Shown one piece after another: positions 1 to 12,900 of a stretch of DNA of 64,000 bases. Under the pieces are notes generated by a model, which saw only the letters and a program-made list of their open reading frames with translations, did not search any database and was not told the origin of the DNA. Position 1 is the stretch's first letter; every line of letters starts with the position of its first letter. Position numbers and translations under genes: made by a program. The stretch comes from Triglochin maritima (Eukaryota > Streptophyta > Magnoliopsida > Alismatales > Juncaginaceae). The stretch is from positions 7,412,501 to 7,476,500 of the forward strand of contig OY821775.1 in NCBI GenBank assembly GCA_963682175.1. Direction: 5' to 3'.

Positions 1-972
1 AATGAAATATGAAGGATACCCAAGGGAAACTTTGCTTCTAGAAAAATTACAATTGGCTCCTGAATTTTCATATTTTGAAAATGATACATATTCGTCTCAT
101 TGTTAGCTTTATCAAGTAAAATTTTCCAATATAAACCACTGAATTGTCATTCAACCAACGATTCTCTATTTAATTGTGTAAACGATTTTTAACAATTTTT
201 ATTACCGAAAATAATCTTTCTACGGTTGCAGTTGCAATAATTTTCTCTGCTAAAACACATTTTCTTACAAAAGTCACCTAGCTATGCATGTCAAAATATA
301 TGTTTGAATCTCATTAGAAAGTCTGATATGATATATAGTGTAGAATTCATTTAGATAATATTCTGTTAAACTAATTAGTTTTAATCTAAGCACGACATGA
401 CAAATAAATAATTCTATATTTCTTTCATTGAAATTATTGTTTTAATTCTTTCAGTTTTGTATTTATGACAAAGTAAAACAGCTCAACACAATGATGATAA
501 TTTTTTGTGATTTTTTGTCCCTTTTAGCATGATCCGTCATCAAGTATAAATTGTTTATCCATAATATGAATCACAATTTCATACATGCAACAAAATAAAT
601 GTACTTTATTTAGTAGGTTATCCTAAACTTCATCTTACAATTTTGGTCCTGTCTTTCTTTCAAAATTAAGAGAACGAAAACAAACACTCCCTATGATATT
701 AGTTCCACTCTTAGAAATTACAATTCTTGAAGCAAAGAAAGAATTCATCCAAGAACATAAATATTAAGAAGAATAACGATCTTTTTTAAGAAAAAATGTT
801 ATTGTTACTAATTTCTTACAATTTTCAAAATTAAGAAAGAAGAGGGATGGCCACCACCTATGATATTTTGTTATATTTAAAAAAAAAATTGTATACTATT
901 ACATTAAATAATTCCAAAGTTTCAAATTTCAAAATTACATAGAGGCGACTGCTCCCTTTGGTTCCGCCCCTG
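1..972 (-). mobile_element. Probable internally deleted hAT element, cut by the window start
   Basis: A CAGGGGCGGAAC-type end, typical of plant hAT terminal inverted repeats, begins at 972 on the minus strand, pointing towards the transposase remnant at 70-265. The body between them is AT-rich with no coding signal. The opposite end and the target duplication would lie before base 1, so the limits are inferred. It could also be two unrelated hAT fragments. Confidence 0.45.
70..265 (-). pseudogene. hAT transposase C-terminal dimerisation domain, decayed
   Basis: Read on the minus strand, this stretch gives a run resembling the hAT C-terminal dimerisation domain: an ATATVERLFS block, then IKIVKNRL and, after an in-frame stop near 173-175, a WLND block. 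In plant hAT transposases (TTF-type zinc-finger proteins) these blocks lie near the C-terminus and hold the transposase dimer together. No other transposase domain is visible between here and the presumed terminal repeat near 972, so the copy looks internally deleted and inactive. The identification rests on motif order only. Confidence 0.6.
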
Positions 973-1209
973 GGTTTGAAGATAAGTAAGTAAGTTCGAT
1001 ATAATTCTGCTAATGCTATACTTCGTACTTCTTGGTAGGGTTTTATACTTTTAGTTAAGTTAATTTCAGGGTACTTATAATGAACTGTCAAATTTTTGCT
1101 TTCCGCTTTTTAAATTTTACGTCAGCTAAAAGACAGCAAAAGTATACATTGTTCAATCTTCGGCATGTGTTTCCCTCTAATGATGATAATACATTTCATT
1201 ATTTCACAG

Positions 1210-1461
1210 AGACTGCCGGCTCCCTTCAGTAGCAATATCCATTTTTCTCAGCTTTCCCGGAGGAAAGAAATGATACTCCGAACACCATCTGGTGGGATCT
1301 GGACTGTTTCTCTACTATCTATCAACAAACAGAAGTTCTTAAGTGCTGGTTGGCGAAAGTTTGCCGTTGAAAACAATCTGAAAGTGGATGATGCCTGTGT
1401 ATTTGAGCTTCTTCGAGACAACGATGAGATGCTCGTGCATTTATTTAAAGTACGGAGATGA
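1210..1461 (+). CDS. Terminal exon of a B3-domain (REM-like) gene, partial
   Basis: The open frame after a TTTCACAG acceptor at 1209 encodes most of a plant B3 DNA-binding domain. It starts at RLPAPFS (middle of the fold), continues through SGGIWTVSL, FLSAGWRKFAVENNL and DACVFELL, and ends at VHLFKVRR with TGA at 1459-1461. Only the first beta strand of the roughly 100-residue domain is missing. B3 proteins of the REM group are plant transcription regulators, often carrying several B3 domains. The upstream exons are not in the window; the preceding kilobase holds hAT-type debris instead. It may be the true last exon of a gene starting before the window, with the hAT relic in its intron, or an orphan gene fragment. 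Confidence 0.6.
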   Translation, partial: RLPAPFSSNIHFSQLSRRKEMILRTPSGGIWTVSLLSINKQKFLSAGWRKFAVENNLKVDDACVFELLRDNDEMLVHLFKVRR

Positions 1462-2597
1462 TTTGCGTAATGAGAATGTAAGATCATCAGTGGTTACTAG
1501 CTAAGACATTTTTTGGGTGTAATATTGTCTATGCGTAATTTTGGAATATGGCTATTAATTTACATCTTAATAAATAGGGTACACATTATTGAGTCTATGT
1601 GACCACAATTGTGCAGGAAATATGATAATGTATCGGTGATAGATTTAGTTGTAAAGATATGCAATAAGGATTATAGAGTACGAAAAACAGATTAGAAATT
1701 GAAGAAACTAAACCAACGTAAGCTTTTTAGACACCAATGTGTTGTCGGAAAGAAAACAGGGTCCAGAGAGATGGTATTTTCAGAGTCTTATCTAAGAGGG
1801 GGAAAAACAGATCCTTTCAGTAGCTGTATATGCTGCACAGTTTGAATTGATTTTCTATGGATTACTGACCCTTCATTTCCCGTGAAGATGCCAGTTTGTG
1901 GATCGTGTATTGAACATAAAGCTTGTGAGATACTTCCTGCAAAGGAAATATGTAAGGAAAAAAATTACAACTCTAACAAGGTAAAAGCGATCTTGGTAAC
2001 AGCGAACTAGTTTGATAAAGTCATACTAGTTTGTGTTAGGTTAGACGCCTAGACCTACACTATACAGGTACTTATCCCTCTTTCTTTCCAATTTATATAG
2101 GAAAAATATGAGCACGGAATGGAAAAAATTGAAATAGCTTGGATATGATTGATCTGTTTCAAGATTTTTAAGTTGTCGCAAAAAACCAATAATTCTATTT
2201 GGAGCCTGACTTTTAAAAAAATAATAGTAATGAGGATGTAAGTAGAAACTTGCGAATACACAGGTACCAAAAACACATGAGATCAGATATCCGATGTAGC
2301 TTCAAGAGAAAAAAATATGGTTTAATTTCATCTAATCTAATTTCAATGCAGAGATGAAGAGATGTGAAAAATACAATCAGTATATTGTAAAAAAGTGAAA
2401 TATATGGACTCTTGCACCTGAATCAGAATATAGGTGACTGCTAATTCATTGATGACATATCTACAACGATAAGAGTGCCACCACAAAATTGGAGGTCAAA
2501 TTCATCTGCTCGATACATGCCATTGGGGATTCAGGTTTCTCTATCAAAACAAGCTCAGACACTAGATATTCCCATCAAGCACTTGTTTGCAACCACA
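1462..2597. other. Intergenic, no gene seen
   Basis: AT-rich sequence between the B3 exon and the 3' end of the minus-strand glycosyltransferase. It probably includes the 3' UTRs of both. I see no ORF with family resemblance, RNA gene or clear repeat. Confidence 0.5.
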
Positions 2598-5500
2598 TTA
2601 CTGGGGAATGGCCACGTCATTAAACCTATTGAACCATATGGAATGTAGAATCATGTAAAAGAGATCGTACTTAACAGGCTTGGCATGCCAAAGAAAATGC
2701 CTTTGTAATCTTTGGATATTTCTGTGCATTGAAATATATCTTCTGAGAGAGACACTCAAAAGTATCTTCTTCAGGTTAGGTATATCTTTCTGCTCCACAA
2801 AAATGGCAAACTTACTCCAGTCAAGCACTTCGTCAAGAGGAGGGACTAAGTTGTCAGCTATAATAACTGGAACACACTCATAGTAGATTGCCTCAACAAT
2901 TCTTGGGCTGTTTACTTCGTAACCCATAGGACAAATGCAGAATTTGCTCGACTTCATGTGTTCAATGTATGACATCACTTTTGATACTCTGTTGGGAAGA
3001 GGGCCATATATCTTCATATTTTCATCCTTTCCATCCCAGAACTCTGAGAGGATGGGTCGGACTGGTCCGTGCATGCCCCCAGCATAGAAGGCAAGAATGG
3101 ATCGTCGAGAGATAGGTTTCCCTCCAATGCGTTTAAGAGGCCTTCTTGGAGATCGGATGTTGGTTTCAGGAAGAGAGACATCCCGTCCACGTTTGAATAT
3201 TTTCTCAGAAGCATCCGCATTGCATAAAGCTTTTATGGTGTTCTTGAACAATTCCTCATGCTCAAGAACTGTGTAGGGCCCCTATGACAATTGACTAGAG
3301 AAATTTAGTAGACACTAAGAAAATGTGAAAATTAGGAAGTAGAACGACTTAACTTTTAAATTGATCAAATCAATATATATATATATATGTATTCAAAGAA
3401 AGAATAAATCAACTTCCATGTATAAAAACATGCATCTTAGTTTTCTGCCTTCAACAATTGCTGGAATAAGAATTGATCGATTGATGATACCTCCAATCAT
3501 ACACAAGCTGACAAGGAATACCCGTTGCAATAAAGATTCGTATTGTCTTAGTTACCATAACAAATTAGTCTGTAATCATGATTCAGCTGTAACAACCGAA
3601 ATTCGGAGTGAAGGCATCAGGGACCCAACTATTCTCTCTGTTATATAATTAAAACTTCCATGTTTTATGATCACAAATAAGTTCTACAATTTTTTTGTAA
3701 GCCTCCCGGCCTTAGGTTGAAAGAGATGCTGAGACACAAGGCTAAAAACGGAGAATCAAAAGGCCTAAAAAAGGAAAAGATTGTCCTAGTATTTGCTGCC
3801 TAGGATGCACAGTGTGCTTGAAATTCACGCATGTTAAATAATAACACAATTATGAACATGGATGAAGGCCCACATGCTACAACACACTAGGTGCCAATAT
3901 TTTGATGGCACATACAGTAAAATAAATGAACGAACTTAATACTGAAAAAAACAACTCATGACAGGTATCTAAAAAAACCCAGCACAAGAACTAAGCACAT
4001 GTCGGTCAAACCCAACAAAACCGGTCAAACTAAACATCTCTAACTATAATTATAAAGTAAAGTTTCTTTGAACAAAGCAGCGATAGAAAAATAAGCAGTG
4101 TATATGCACATACCCAATCATGGCAAGCAACAAGAAAATGATCTGCTCCATGGGTTCGATTCCAGAATGGATACTTAGCAGCAATTGTGTTCACATAGTC
4201 CTTGAGAAAGAGTGATAAAGGCCTCATGTTATGGGATCCTGGGACATAAAGCGCAAGTTGTAGTTGACGAGCACTGTAAGGCAGGTAAAATAGGTGAGCC
4301 TGCATTGGGTCGCTCGCCACAAACTGCTTGCTCTCCACCATCAGTTTCATAAACCATCCTTCAGAGGCATAAATACCACTGAGTTGTGGTGTGTGAAAGA
4401 TTGGTCTAACACCATCTCTGTAAATGTACACCTTCAGTATCTTCTCCATAAGCTCATAGCTCCTGTAAATAGTGATTTACACCTGTAAATAAACAGTCTA
4501 CACTGAGTTGTATTATAACAGTACCATGAAGCTTAAGTATTTGTCTGCAAATTAAGAGAAAACATGTACGTGTGTGCGGGCAAGGCCCCTTATTGGGTGG
4601 GGTACTAAAAAAACAAAATGAACTAACACATCCTTAGGTGCATGAATAGACCCTGGAATTCTACGAAAATCATGCCATTTTGGATTTTAATTTCTTTTTT
4701 ATTCCTATAAAATTAGTCTGCTAATTTTGTCTGCACAACTGTAGAGGAAGAATAAATCATTCACTGCTTCCAACTACTTAGAAAACTTGAATCCATCGGA
4801 CGTGTAAAAGGAATTTTGAATTGACTTGGTAAGAAAAGCAGTCCAGGGTGATGTTTCGTAAATTCTTGCAGGATTGACAGTTGAAAAAAGGTTCAGTGAA
4901 CAGTAGGTTGATGCAACACTCAAAAGACCACCGCTTTCTATAGCAAGAACAAATATCGGGTGTTATTCGAAGGCAGGTTGGATGGGGAAAGTATTTTCTC
5001 AGTGTTAACTAGCAACAAAGTTCGTTGTAGAAGATAAATATATGAACTACATAATTCTATATTCACAAGTCATTCCCTGGATTGAAAAACCAAAGCAAAC
5101 AAACACTCTAGAATAGAATGCTAAGGGGTAAAAACCACATGTACATTTAAAATTACTAACAGCATCACCCTCACCTTTTGAAAACCGAGATATTCCGGAA
5201 CAACGGAGCATGCAGGTCGGGATCATCAGAGATCAAAGGTGCATTCTCAATCTCCTTCTTTGCATACACAAGAGCCTCATCCGGCGGCAACATCCACAGC
5301 GGTTTCCGCATCTGCAGTAAAAATAAGCACAAAATCAACAATCGAAATCAAAGCAAAACAGCACCACATATTCCTCTACCTCCGGTGGCGAAGAACGGCC
5401 AGGCCTCTCTTCATTATTTTTCCCGCCCCTACCTCAACCTTCCCCTCACGAGCACGATCCATCACCGGAGGAGAAACACTACCTGAATCAACCTCGTTTG

Positions 5501-5843
5501 GATCGAAAATCGGAACCTCTACAATCGGAGACAAAATCGGCTCCGCGATGGTGGTATTAACCACGACTCCAGTCGAATCCAGGAGTTCGGGGAGAGGCGA
5601 AAACCAATCCGCGAGCGGACGCGGAACGGCGCGAATGGAGGCGAAAGCGAAAGCGAGAGTGATGCACACGATGAGCACCATCAGCTTCCTCCAACCGAAG
5701 ACGGAAGAGAAGAGGCTCCTCCACCACCGGCTCAACGGCGGCATGACAGATCTCGTCCGGCGGTGGCAGTTTCCGGCGAGATCGGAGGTTTGTAGCCGGC
5801 GATGGTAGGAAGGAGGAGGGTTTTGGGTGGAGTTAGGGTTCAT
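2598..5843 (-). CDS. GT47 exostosin-family glycosyltransferase
   Basis: Four exons on the minus strand: 5843-5433, 5311-5175, 4462-4114 and 3281-2598 (stop TAA). All junctions are GT-AG and keep frame, giving 526 residues. The N-terminus is basic and Pro/Ser-rich, followed by one hydrophobic span at about residues 53-71, as in Golgi type II proteins. From about residue 183 the exostosin (GT47) domain follows, with GIYASEGWFMKLM, AHLFYLPYSARQL, NRTHGADHFLVACHDWGPYT, CICPMGYEVNSPRIVEAI and YYECVPVIIAD, the last two being the nucleotide-sugar-binding part. Plant GT47 enzymes add sugars to cell-wall polysaccharides; the substrate here is unknown. It resembles the Arabidopsis At5g25820/At4g32790 type, from memory. 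The exon 1 donor was chosen at 5433 because it alone joins exon 2 in frame. The start at 5843 is the first ATG of the frame. Confidence 0.85.
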
Positions 5844-7028
5844 CGTGGAAGTGGAGAAGATTGGAACGAGGGAGGCGTGATGTGTGCTTGAAATAGGAGG
5901 CGGTTGGGAGGGTTTTGGTTTCCGGAATTGCCCATGGAAGAGGTGTGGAAGGGTGAGGTGGTATAAATGGGCATTTTGTAAATATGGAGGGATTTTGGGT
6001 TGGAGATGTGGAGAGATTGGTGGGAACGGTAAAGCTGTTCGATTGCGAGAGTTGCGCGGGGTTGGGCCGTTTGGCGCGAGGGATTTTTGCTCATTATGCC
6101 CTTGTAGTTTGGTATGATTCGTTTTTATCCTTTTATTTTAGATTCATGGCCATGCATCGTGAAGTTTTTCTTGAGTCACCGGCTTATTAGCTCACATCAT
6201 CAAAATTTAAGTTGCACAAACAATCAAACTCTTGTTTAATAGATATCAACTTATAAATGAAAAAAAGATCATCATGGTATGGGGCTTGTCACGTGCATAA
6301 GAATATGTTTACATATATCGTCGGCTTCCTATGGACCAAAATCATTGACACACTTTTGAGCAAATCTAAAGTGTTTTTCTTCGAGTCATTGTTCAAGAAA
6401 ACTATGTTTAGGATCAACCTCCAATGATGTGGATGAGATAGAGTATTGAAAAATTAAGTTATTTTATCAAATAAAAAAATTAATTCTCTTTATCTAGCAT
6501 AACAAATTTTTAAAACTAAATTATTTTACCAATCAATTAGAAACATATTTTTTAAAAACAGATTAAAAATAATTTTAAAAAAACCAAAACATAAAACAAA
6601 TACCAAAACAAATTAAAAATAAAAGTGATTTTTTTAAAAACAATTCTCCACCCCTCGGGGCTGCCAGGCCCGAGGGATCAGTCATCGAAATCCCTACATT
6701 TTTTCCCTAAAAGTTTAATTTTTGATTTAATTTTTATTAATTAAAAAAATTCTGATTTTCTAAACTTATTAATTAAAAATGATTAAAAAAATACTCATAT
6801 CATATCGGACTCAAAAACTAGGGTCCAACACACCCTCCCTAACCAGCCCAAAACCCAGACCCGACTCCGAACCGGCCCACCTCTCCTCAACAAACCCTAG
6901 CACCCAAACGAACGGCCAAGATCACTTTTCCATCCCTCAACGGCCACGATCCCCCTCCGAAACCCCATTTGCCCCCTTATAACCCTCTCCAGCCCCCCAC
7001 CCAACCATCTCTGATCCGCCGCGCAGCC
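5844..7028. promoter_or_regulatory. Divergent intergenic promoter region, GT47 and RPL15
   Basis: The start codons of the GT47 gene (minus) and RPL15 (plus) face away from each other across 1.19 kb. The part next to RPL15 carries GGCCCA at 6874-6879, an AAACCCTA telo-box at 6892-6899 and TTATAA at 6977-6982. Telo-box plus GGCCCA (site II) is the known signature of plant ribosomal-protein and other growth-linked promoters. The middle (about 6190-6780) is AT-rich with no clear signal. Whether the region drives both genes together is inference. Confidence 0.55.
6892..6899 (+). promoter_or_regulatory. Telo-box (AAACCCTA) upstream of RPL15
   Basis: Exact AAACCCTA, 130 bases before the RPL15 start codon and 13 bases after a GGCCCA site. 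This pair is common in plant translation-apparatus genes. Confidence 0.6.
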
Positions 7029-8805
7029 ATGGGTAAGGAAGGAGACACCTCTCTCTCCCCTTCTCCCGTCGAAATGTTTCGTTCTGAAACGGTTTTGGGG
7101 TTTCAGGTGCGTACTCGTACGTGACGGAGGTATGGAAGAAGAAGCAGTCGGACGTGATGCGGTTCATCCAAAGGGTCCGCTGCTGGGAGTACCGCCAGCT
7201 CCCCGCTATTGTTCGCCTCACGCACCCCACCAGGCCCGACAAGGCCCGCCGACTGGGGTACAAGGCCAAGCAGGTATTGGTTCGGCTCGATCTCTCGAAG
7301 TTTCGACTTTTTTGGTCTTGGCGTTCGTTTTTTGTGGATCGGGTTTAAGTTGCTGTTTGAGTCAATCTTGTTAGGCGTTTTTTTTATTGTGGTTCGGATC
7401 TGTTTTGGTTTGGTTTGGTTTCGCTGAAGATGTGATTAGGTTTGTCGTTGGTTTATGTGCTTAAGGTGATGCTAGAGATTTAGGATGCAGTGCAGGATGA
7501 CGACATTTTGTTCGGTTTTTAACTTTTGTTGATCGAACTTAAACTAGAACCACGGGTTTAATCCAATTGATCTGTACACCGAAGAAATACAGATATAATG
7601 TTAAAATGTAAATCATGTAAAATACGCTGGCTTGCTATGGTGCTTCGAATTTTTTATGTTGCATAGGTTGCAGAAATTTGGTGGTACTTTGATTGTTTTG
7701 TGCTTCAAATGATAAACATAAGCCTTTTCCTGATCGCTATAGCTGTTATCGGAATTGTGCATGTTCTGATGCTAGCTTTTTAGAATGCGTCTACTTTGGA
7801 GGTCCTTGTAAGGATTTAACTGTTATCTGGTAGTCATTTCTGCAGCCCGATGTTATTATATGATAGTCGATAATTATTTTGTATTATCCAACTCCATAAT
7901 ATTTTCTGTGTCCTGCTCTTATGTATCCAATTGGAAGCAACTTTGTCTCATCCTAACAACCTCATTTGCTATAGATTTGAATAATTTGCGATTTACTCTT
8001 TACATATTTTTATCTGGTGACATTTGACCGATCAGTTTTGGATTCTTAATAATTCTCTTGTATCTGCCCATTTGTTTCTGCACATCTCGTCACAAATATC
8101 TTGGGTGTCAAGGTGTTGCATATTTTCTTTATGTTGGGCTTAGGCGTTCACATTATTGTGATATATCTGTTATGGTTGCCATCTATCTGTAATTTTATTG
8201 TTAGTAGAATCTGCATTTTCTGTTAGCTGTGCTTCTGTTTTGATGTATAATGCACTTTGAATTCTTATCATAGGGATATGTTATCTACCGTGTTCGTGTG
8301 AGGCGTGGTGGTCGCAAGAGGCCAGTGTCTAAGGGTATTGTTTATGGAAAGCCAAAGAATCAGGGTGTTACCCAGCTGAAATTCCAGAGGAACAAGCGAT
8401 CTGTTGCTGAGGAGAGAGCTGGACGTAGGTTGGGAAATCTTAGAGTTCTAAACTCATACTGGATCAATGAGGTAGTAATAGTTTATATCCATACATATTT
8501 GAATAGATAATCATCTGTTGTTTCCATTCCATCTCATTATAACATATTATCTATGGCAGGATTCCACCTACAAGTATTTTGAAATTATCCTTGTGGATCC
8601 ATCCCACACTACCATCCGCAATGACCCAAGGATCAACTGGATCTGCAAGGGTGTCCACAAGCATCGTGAGCTTCGTGGTCTTACTTCGGCTGGCAAAAAG
8701 TACAGGGGTCTCCGTGGAAAGGGACACCTCCACCACAAAGCGAGGCCATCTCGAAGGGCTACCTGGAAGCGTAACCAGACCTTGTCCCTTCGCCGCTACC
8801 GTTAG
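7029..8805 (+). CDS. RPL15: 60S ribosomal protein L15 (eL15)
   Basis: Four exons: 7029-7032 (only ATGG), 7107-7273, 8274-8471 and 8560-8805 (stop TAG). They encode 204 residues, the normal eL15 length. The tiny first exon is supported because it alone restores the conserved [11 protein letters not shown] start. Conserved blocks follow in order: [69 protein letters not shown] and the basic C-terminus ending SLRRYR. The protein is part of the large ribosomal subunit and binds 28S and 5.8S rRNA. Intron 2 is about 1.0 kb. All three introns are GT-AG. Confidence 0.97.
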
Positions 8806-9928
8806 ATTTATTCTGTTTTTCGTGTTAGTCCAATGTTTTCATTTGTGTGGTTGTCAAGCTTTTGCTGTTTCATTTTGATGTGGTGTTTAACAAGTGAGTA
8901 ATTTTTCTGTCGTGGAGATTGTGACTCTAGTTTTGCCTAAATTGATCTGGGATTACCTTGTTATATTTCAATTCTCGGTATATTTAAGTTGCGTTAAGTA
9001 GATTTTCATTTGTGATGGTGCTTGTTCTTTAATCATTTTCCGGGTTCAGTGTAGCGTGTCTGCTGTGGATGCTTGATTTAGGAATTTATGGCGTGATGAG
9101 TTTGCAGGTTTGCCTGTTGCAGGCGTAGAAATTTGCTTTCAAGTATATATGACTATACACGACTAACATCCCAGGTATGACTATAAAGTCTTGTAACAAA
9201 AAGAGGATAAATTCAATGTCCATGCGTCTTAAATATAAAAATAATCTTCCCATCATTATTCATAGTATATAGCAATTTAAGCTTAATTTTCATTTTTAAT
9301 CCCCTGTAAGCTGTAAGCAACAATCAAGTTCAAAGTTCTAAACTTTTCACCCAAGAATAAAATTGTATATGAGTATAATGAGTTAGATAAGTGTAAACAT
9401 TATAATTGTTAACTTTTTTTTTGTTTACACATATATAATAGCTGAATCAAGTAAGACCTTTCGCGGTAAGTGTGGAATGAAACATATTTTTGACATTTTC
9501 TCACTTCTACAAAGTCGTTACTCCTTTTAAATGCCCTTCCTCGTGTAACACCTTTCTTCCTTATCTCCTCGTTAACTTCCAAAACCATAAAAATTAAAAA
9601 TCATTTCATACAAGATTAATATACTAGAATTGTACCAAATTCATCACATCACGACACGTTTGCCTATTTCTCAATCTTACCCAAAATATCATAAATATGT
9701 GTAAAGTTTTTTATTTGATTTCTAAAAATTTTGATTCACTAAAAAAGTAATAATTAATCTTCTTATTAGTTCTTTACCATTTTCGGTATTTTACCATTTC
9801 TATCCAAGCTGCAATTGATCTCCTCAGACCTTCTTCCCATTCGTCGCCGTCAACCGACGTCTCGAACGGGAGATCGTGGGGCTTCTCGTATCCCAGACCT
9901 GATCGAGATCCGCACCTAATTGGGTCCC
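8806..9928. other. Intergenic between RPL15 and RFT1
   Basis: The first few hundred bases are T-rich and probably RPL15 3' UTR. The rest is AT-rich and becomes GC-richer just before the RFT1 start, consistent with a promoter and 5' UTR. I see no ORF, RNA gene or transposon end here. Confidence 0.5.
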
Positions 9929-12900
9929 ATGGCCGGCGGAGCCACCGCAACGAGAACCTCAGAAGAGACCTTGACGAGCACATACTCGTATCTCATGCGT
10001 CCGTTCCTTTTCCTCTCTAACTTTCGTCATTTTCCGCTTTCGATTCTGATTTGGCCTTGTTTTGTGCTTCTTCTGGTTGGTTCAGTTACGCAACTGATCT
10101 CGAGGGGGATTTCCTTCCTGTTCACCACCGTTTGGATGACAAGGCACCTCAGCAAGGAGGATTTCGTGGTACGGAGTTTTTATCCAAATTCACTGAGTTC
10201 AACTGAAACTGACAGAATGTAACTAATTTACACTTACATTGTCGAAATTCAATCGAATTTTCTTTCAAAGTTCGGTCGAAATTTGGTAATCGAAACTCAG
10301 AATGTACCTAATTTCAACTCATATTGTAGGTATTCCATTGAATTTACGAAGTTCGGTTGGAATTTAGTACTTCTGGAAATATAAATCCTTCTTGAAGTCG
10401 AGTTTTATCCATTTGCATGCCCACAAGGCATAGTACCCAATTGCCAAAACGAGCTTGGACATTAGAAATGACGCACTTTAGTTGTTTTCCGTTGTATGTG
10501 TTTTAACCTGATCTCAGGATTTTAACTTGTTACCAAACGTTAGCCACTTAGCTGCTGAATATCGATTTAAGTGGCATGGTGAACTGGTGATTCAGTGTTG
10601 AAGTGCAAGTGTTTGTTCATAGGTTTGGTGTGGATGTCATGTTCAAGAAAGGGCTGGTTGAACTGTGTTTTTGTGCCATTTTCCTTGTAGATGTTTTTTT
10701 TTGTTTTTCTCTGTTGGCTGTAGATATTCCCTCTCTTACGATGTAATCATGTAAACATAGGCTTGGAGTGGCTGTTGATGCTTTTTTTGTTTTGGGCCGG
10801 TTGAATTTGAGCTTACAACTCGTGGGCTGTAGATGTTCTCTCTTATGATGTTTCTAATAAAAATTATGTTTAATGATAAAAGAAACTGAGATGTGAAGTT
10901 TGTATGGAAATATCAGTTTTTAAAAGTAAAGACTTTCCAGCTCTAATGTGAACCTCCTAGTGGTAAGGTTAATTGCTTGGAATTGCTGAACAGTGAGCAT
11001 AAATGAAAAATAAATGGCTGTGAGTCCTGTTCCAAGGTTGAATAGTCATTTTTCAGCATGGACATGCTTTTGTTTAGTAGGGTTTTTTTGCCTTAGGAAT
11101 TAGGATGGCAGCTCGACATATCAATTGGTGAATCAAAGTCCCTTTGTAACTTGGGACCATGAGAGTAATGTAGGGGTTGGGCTAACCAGCTACTCAGCTA
11201 GCTGTGAGACATGCATTTGAACCTGTGAAGGATATTCCTCCTATATAGCACCTTCATAATCTTTACTAGATTAATTTGTGCATTTTATATCAGAAAACTC
11301 CTTTTCCTTTTACGCTATCTTTTTTTTCAGTTTATGGTGCTTTATCACAGCCTAGTTCTTTTATCATATCAATACTTCGCAAGTCCTTCATCTACCAGTT
11401 GGTTCCCCCCTTTTCTTCTATGTTACTCATATATTCCAATTTCTGTGCAGGACTATACCATAAAATTTCATCTTTTTATGACATTCATCTTTGTTAGTAG
11501 AGAGGGTTTCCGACGTGCATGCATGCGGGTAGAGATAAAATGGTAATCCTTCTCTATAACCATAGAGCATTCAGTTGAAAAAGATACTTTGTAGGCTGAT
11601 GCCTTTGTACTTTCCATCAATTAGTTGGCATATTACGAAAACTTGCTATTATCCTATCCTTTTACATTTCTTGGTGTCTTTTTACAGTGAAGATGGCAGT
11701 TTGAAAGAAAATGCGGTCCGGCTTTTGAGGATATCTAGGTTGACATTGCCACTTGGCCTACTACTATTTTCTGTTGCCTGCTTCTTTGCATTTCGGCACC
11801 ATCGTCTTAATCTTTCTGAAACATATGCTCAGGGTTTCTTGATTCACGGTAATTGCATGCTCCGCTTATTTTTTGAGGCTTAAGATTTTGTTACCTTTAA
11901 AGCATGATTAACGTTTTTGCTTTTTATATTAAAGAATATTTTGTGCTATATCTTGCCTCCATTGCATACTTTTCTTTAATCGTCATTAGCTGATGAGTTT
12001 TGAAAATTGTGTCCTGGAAGCCCAGTTTAAAATTGGTACCGTGCTGTAATGATATTCAGTGTTTGTCCTTAAAATCCTTGGAGATAATATCATGGACACT
12101 TATTCGATATATATATATATATATATATATATGCATATGTCAAGCTTATTGGCTTTACAATTTGATTAGATATTTACTTTTGAAAACTCAACAGATCAAC
12201 AATCATTTCGCCAAAGAAGTTCCTTTGCCATTCCAATAATGTACATGTTAAATATTTGTTACCATCATGTGCACCTGTTCTATTTTTTTTTATGTATGTT
12301 GATTGGTTTTATAAATGCCACGAAATTATAGCCCAAGGAGTTTCAATACCAAAAGCAACACCAAAATCTAGATCACCTTATTCAAGATGCTTTAGTAAAT
12401 ACGGTCTTGGAATGCTCATCATTTCCCCCCTATTAAATCATCCTGTATTACTTTCTTGTAAGCTATAAGTTACAACCTAATCCTATCTCAGATCTTAATT
12501 GTTTTATTTTGTGCGGTGGTTCCCATAAGTCCTTGTAATTGTTTTTTTATATATGATGGTTGACTATTTTAAATCCTTCAGGAATTGCATGTATTCTGGA
12601 GTTATTGGCTGAACCCTTGTATATTCTTTCTCAGAATTTGCTTCTATTAAGGTTACGTATGGCAGTTGAATCCATGGCTACTCTCTTGCGATGTGTGACA
12701 ATATATGTATTCATGGTCAAGCACACTGACATGGTAAGCATTTTATTTCATTTAACTATTTAAGATATTCTCTAGTCATGATGTTTCCTTGTGACCTGCA
12801 ACTCTGCCCAGCAACACCATATTCTGAAGACTTATTTTTCCACTTCCATTTTTTGTCAGCCTGTCCGCAGTATGTTTGAACCTGTATGACTCATCATGTT

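Noticed and set aside
5376..5432. GT47 exon 1 extended to the stop at 5376, or to the donor near 5381
   Set aside because: Only the donor at 5432/5433 joins the next exon in the frame encoding the conserved EALVYAKKEIENAP block.
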